Assembly: GCA_963780865.1 (NCBI GenBank)
Contig: CAWADT010000027.1
Location: 66,133 to 130,132, forward strand
Length of the DNA: 64,000 nt
From: FEN-1073 sp963780865
GTDB taxonomy: Bacteria > Chloroflexota > Anaerolineae > Anaerolineales > RBG-16-64-43
Reading direction: 5' to 3'
In this document: positions 61,229 to 64,000 of the stretch, piece after piece
Position numbering within the stretch: the stretch's first letter is position 1
How the letters are laid out: every line of letters starts with the position of its first letter
The notes under the pieces: model-generated
What the model was told of the DNA's origin: nothing
The model's input: only the letters and a program-made list of their open reading frames with translations
Databases searched by the model: none
Made by a program: the position numbers and the translations under genes

Positions 61229-62178
61229 AAGGATTTGAGCAATGGAAAGTCGTCGCATTGGCCGGCGGGGTGGGGGGCGCGAAATTAGCTCACGGTTTGG
61301 CGCAAATCCTCCCGGCGGAAAACCTCACGGTTGTGGTCAACGTAGCCGACGATTTTGAGCTGTTCGGGCTGACCGTCTGCCCCGATCTGGACACGGTCAT
61401 GTATACCCTGGCGGGAATCGCGGCCCGGGAAACCGGTTGGGGGATCGAGGGGGATACCTTCCAGTGTGTAGACTCGCTGGCCCGGCTCGGCGCGCCCGCC
61501 TGGTTCCGTTTCGGCGATCGCGACCTGGCGACGCACCTTGCGCGCACGCGCCGGCTGTGGGATGGCGCGACGCTTACCGAGACCACCCGCGGCCTATGCG
61601 AATCCTTCGGCGTGCGGCCAACGATCCTGCCCTGCACCGACGATCTGTTGCGGACAATCGTCGAGACGGATCAGGGCGACCTGGAATTCCAGGATTATTT
61701 CGTCCGCCGCCGGTTCGAACCGGCGGTGCGCGGGTTCCACCTGCGCGGATTACCCGCGGCGTTTCCTTCGCGGGAATTCCTCGCGGCGCTCTCCTCGGCC
61801 GATGCGATCGTGCTGTGCCCCTCCAATCCGTTTGTCAGTCTGGGACCGATTCTCGCCCTGCCGGGCGTACGCGAGAAAGTGGCGGCGAAACCCTCTGCGG
61901 CGGTTACGCCGATCATCGGCAGCCGGGCGGTCAAAGGGCCGCTGGCGAAGATGTTCCGCGAATTGGGCCGCGAGTCTTCGGCGGTCGAGGCGGCGCGCGA
62001 GTACCGCGGGATCATCCGTGGTTTTCTCCTCGACCGGCAGGATGAGCCGCACGCGGGGGAAATCGAAACCCTCGGCCTCCGCGTCGGCATCGCCGATACG
62101 CTTATGAGCGACGATCGGCAACGGAAGGAGCTGGCGGCGGAAACGTTGCGCTTCATCCGAATGCGTTTATCCGGATGA
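61219..62178 (+). CDS. cofD: 2-phospho-L-lactate (or PEP) transferase CofD
   Basis: 319 aa from the ATG at 61219 overlapping the previous gene. VVALAGGVGGAKLAHGLAQI starts the Rossmann-like fold, with VNVADDFELFGLTVCPDLDT, WFRFGDRDLATHLARTRRLW and IVLCPSNPFVSLGPILALPG as CofD blocks. It transfers the phospho-lactyl or phospho-enolpyruvyl group from the guanylylated donor to FO. Overlaps cofC by four bases. Confidence 0.96.
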   Translation: MAVEGFEQWKVVALAGGVGGAKLAHGLAQILPAENLTVVVNVADDFELFGLTVCPDLDTVMYTLAGIAARETGWGIEGDTFQCVDSLARLGAPAWFRFGDRDLATHLARTRRLWDGATLTETTRGLCESFGVRPTILPCTDDLLRTIVETDQGDLEFQDYFVRRRFEPAVRGFHLRGLPAAFPSREFLAALSSADAIVLCPSNPFVSLGPILALPGVREKVAAKPSAAVTPIIGSRAVKGPLAKMFRELGRESSAVEAAREYRGIIRGFLLDRQDEPHAGEIETLGLRVGIADTLMSDDRQRKELAAETLRFIRMRLSG

Positions 62179-62792
62179 AACGCTGGATCATCGTGCCGGT
62201 CAAGCGGCTTTCGGCCGCCAAGTCCCGTCTTTCCAAGGCGCTTCCGGCGCGGCAGCGCCGGCGGCTTGCCCGAATGCTTTTGGAACGCACGCTGACAACC
62301 CTGCGCCGGCTAAAGGGGATCGAAGGAATTCTGGTGGTGAGCAAGGATCGCGTTGTTCCTTCGATCGCCGGAAAATACGGCGCGATCCACGTGCGCGAAG
62401 GGCAATGCGACGGACTGAACCGGGCATTGGCGCGCGCGGCGGACGAAGCCGCGCGGCGGGGAGCGGAGGCGGTGATGGTGCTGCCGGCCGATCTGCCCCT
62501 GCTGCGCACGCGGGATTTGGCGCAGGCCGTGCGCTTAGCCCGCCATTCGCCGTTTGTCGTGATCGCGCCGGACCGGGCGGAGCGGGGGACGAACCTGCTC
62601 TATCTTTCGCCTCCCGGAATCATAAAATTTTCCTTCGGCGAACGGTCGTTCGAGAAGCATACCCTGTCGGCGCGCAGAAAAAAAATTCGCGTGAGCGTAT
62701 TGCGGAACTCGGCTTTGGCACAGGATATTGATCGTCCCGAGGATTTGTCAATCCTCCGCGTCCATTTCGGGCTCCGCTACCGCTGTAAATGA
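62175..62792 (+). CDS. cofC: 2-phospho-L-lactate/PEP guanylyltransferase
   Basis: 205 aa, ATGA overlap with cofD. WIIVPVKRLSAAKSRLSKAL is the nucleotidyltransferase N-terminus; GLNRALARAADEAARRGAEA, VMVLPADLPLL (Asp) and DIDRPEDL are conserved in CofC/FbiD. It activates phospholactate or PEP with GTP. The presence of a dehydro-F420 reductase favours PEP (FbiD-like), which I infer from context and not from sequence alone. Confidence 0.93.
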   Translation: MKRWIIVPVKRLSAAKSRLSKALPARQRRRLARMLLERTLTTLRRLKGIEGILVVSKDRVVPSIAGKYGAIHVREGQCDGLNRALARAADEAARRGAEAVMVLPADLPLLRTRDLAQAVRLARHSPFVVIAPDRAERGTNLLYLSPPGIIKFSFGERSFEKHTLSARRKKIRVSVLRNSALAQDIDRPEDLSILRVHFGLRYRCK

Positions 62793-62915
62793 TAATTGTG
62801 TCAGAAATGCGGAAAATCTTCACAATTTCGACCTATCATCTTCCAAGGGAGAGCAGCCTCGCGGAATTTCATTTGGAGCAGCCGTCGATCTCCTTCTATG
62901 GCCAAGGTGAAAATA

Positions 62916-64000
62916 ATGAAATGGAAAACGGGCAGAATTAACCGTACGGCAATTTCCTTGGCAGCGTTTACGTTCTTCGTACTGACAGGCTGCGGTGCGC
63001 CGGCTGCAGCGAAAAAGTCGACCGCGACCATTCCTGTCCAGCCCTCGCTCCAACCGTTGGCGACCGTCACGTTAACGCCAACCGCCACGCTGGTCCCGGA
63101 AAAGACCTGGAATAGTTATGGACCGGAGAGCGAACTCATTCACGCGCTGGCGCTGGATTCATCCGCTCCATCAACCCTTTATGCCGGAACGGATGATGCC
63201 GGCGTGTATAAGAGCACCGACGGCGGCGGGACGTGGACAGCCGCCAACGGCGGATTGACCGCAATCCATGTGAATGCCATAGCCGTCGATCCTCAAACCT
63301 CGGGCACTCTTTTTGCGGGAACGGCTGATGGCGGGATGTTCCGAAGTGCCGACGGCGGGGACCATTGGATTGCCTTGAACAATGGGCTGACGGCAAATCA
63401 GATTAAAGCGGTGGCGATCGATCCGGTTAACCCGGCTACCCTCTACGCCGGGACGGATGTCGGTATTTTCGTCAGCCTAAATGACGGGGTGAGATGGAAC
63501 GCAATCAATCAGGGCCTGTTGGATCAAAATGTCGACGCCCTGGTGATCGATCCGGCAGCGCCGGCCACGCTCTATGCGGGAACGATCGGCGAGGGCGTGT
63601 TCATGAGCACCGACGGCGGCGGGAGCTGGAGCGCAGTCAATAACGGTCTGACCGCCGTGAATATCTACGCCCTGGTGATCGATCCTTCGAGGCCGGCCAT
63701 TCTCTACGCTGGAACTGAGAAAGGCGTCTTTGCCACCCCGAACGGCGGCGGATCGTGGAATGCACTCGGCGCCGGATTCGGCGACGGCTTCGTTTCCGCT
63801 CTGGCGCTCGATCCATCGGCGCCGGCGACGCTGTATGCAGGAACTTCCGGCGGCGTTGTATGGAAGAGCACCAACGGCGGCGGGGATTGGAATGCGGTCA
63901 CGCGGGCTTATCCAACCTCCCGATTGAAGCCCTGGTGGCCGATCCGGCGGCGCCGGATACGTTGTACGCGGGGACGTTCGGCGGAGGCGTGTTCCAAAGC
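62916..64000 (+). CDS. BNR/YCF48-like repeat lipoprotein (partial; frameshift near the window end)
   Basis: Starts at the ATG at 62916 after AAGGTG (an in-frame ATG at 62898 is possible). Lipoprotein signal AISLAAFTFFVLTGC, short Thr-rich linker, then six or more propeller repeats of about 45 aa with the pattern IDP..PATLYAGT..GVF.STDGGGSW.A.N.GLT (for example around 63160, 63290, 63420, 63550, 63670, 63800). At 63903-63908 the frame slips: one missing base restores LSNLPIEALVADP and TLYAGTFGGGVFQS. Runs off the window. Likely surface beta-propeller of unknown ligand. Confidence 0.8.
   Translation, partial: MKWKTGRINRTAISLAAFTFFVLTGCGAPAAAKKSTATIPVQPSLQPLATVTLTPTATLVPEKTWNSYGPESELIHALALDSSAPSTLYAGTDDAGVYKSTDGGGTWTAANGGLTAIHVNAIAVDPQTSGTLFAGTADGGMFRSADGGDHWIALNNGLTANQIKAVAIDPVNPATLYAGTDVGIFVSLNDGVRWNAINQGLLDQNVDALVIDPAAPATLYAGTIGEGVFMSTDGGGSWSAVNNGLTAVNIYALVIDPSRPAILYAGTEKGVFATPNGGGSWNALGAGFGDGFVSALALDPSAPATLYAGTSGGVVWKSTNGGGDWNAVTRAYPTSRLKPWWPIRRRRIRCTRGRSAEACSK

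Overview
The window is GC-rich, gene-dense bacterial chromosome and most resembles Chloroflexota (Anaerolineae-like). This is an inference from gene content: a DUF3090/SCO1664 pair, coenzyme F420 biosynthesis, a CSLREA/choice-of-anchor-Q beta-helix lipoprotein, surface proteins with Thr-Pro linkers, and a Tad pilus locus. There are no rRNA genes, recognisable tRNAs, CRISPR arrays, transposases or phage genes. No 16S or marker phylogeny could be run.

Layout. 1-11.1 kb is housekeeping: DUF3090 (partial), SCO1664, PilZ, SCP2, era, purB, then on the minus strand dtd, trpS, a broken SelW-like gene, mutS2, a PAP2 phosphatase and ldh. 11.5-17.3 kb (minus) holds a large beta-helix lipoprotein, an MFS exporter, nadE and a nitrilase-fold amidohydrolase. 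17.4-31.9 kb (mostly plus) holds a serine hydrolase lipoprotein, proS, an LMW phosphatase, NfeD / S9 peptidase / stomatin, GNAT, a YedF-type DsrE protein, HAD, a diacylglycerol-kinase-like lipid kinase, an XPB-N-like gene broken by an in-frame TGA, and galK. 32.3-35.2 kb is a four-gene PspC/LiaF-type envelope-stress cluster closed by a clear terminator. 35.2-39.4 kb is a PadR-controlled MacB-like ABC transporter operon with its promoter and operator. 39.8-43.7 kb holds UbiA, nitroreductase, PlsY and an orphan solute-binding lipoprotein.

43.8-54.2 kb is a Tad/Flp pilus locus: prepilin-peptidase-like protein, TadZ, CpaB, TadA, TadB, TadC, three tiny tandem Flp pilins that are easily missed, TadE-like and TadG-like pseudopilins, then a frameshift-riddled two-repeat adhesin with a Thr-Pro linker. 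54.4-56.7 kb is archease-rtcB (RNA ligation/repair) and a Ddn-like protein. 57.0-62.8 kb contains NUDIX hydrolases and an F420 cluster (npdG, cofE, FbiB-C-like reductase, cofD, cofC). The window ends inside a lipoprotein built of BNR/YCF48-like repeats.

Two themes stand out. First, several genes carry single-base lesions: the SelW-like gene (TGA in a CxxU motif plus a +1 shift), the CpaB tail, the XPB-N-like gene, the adhesin and the final lipoprotein. They could be real decay, recoding or assembly errors, and read-level checking would decide. Second, intergenic DNA is rich in palindromic repeats. These include two 148-bp elements with terminal inverted repeats that both end 8-14 bp before a start codon (proS and a NUDIX gene), and a head-to-tail array inside the F420 cluster. 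No single system here is clearly new; the best candidates are the recoded SelW-like gene and the gene-start-docked 148-bp elements.
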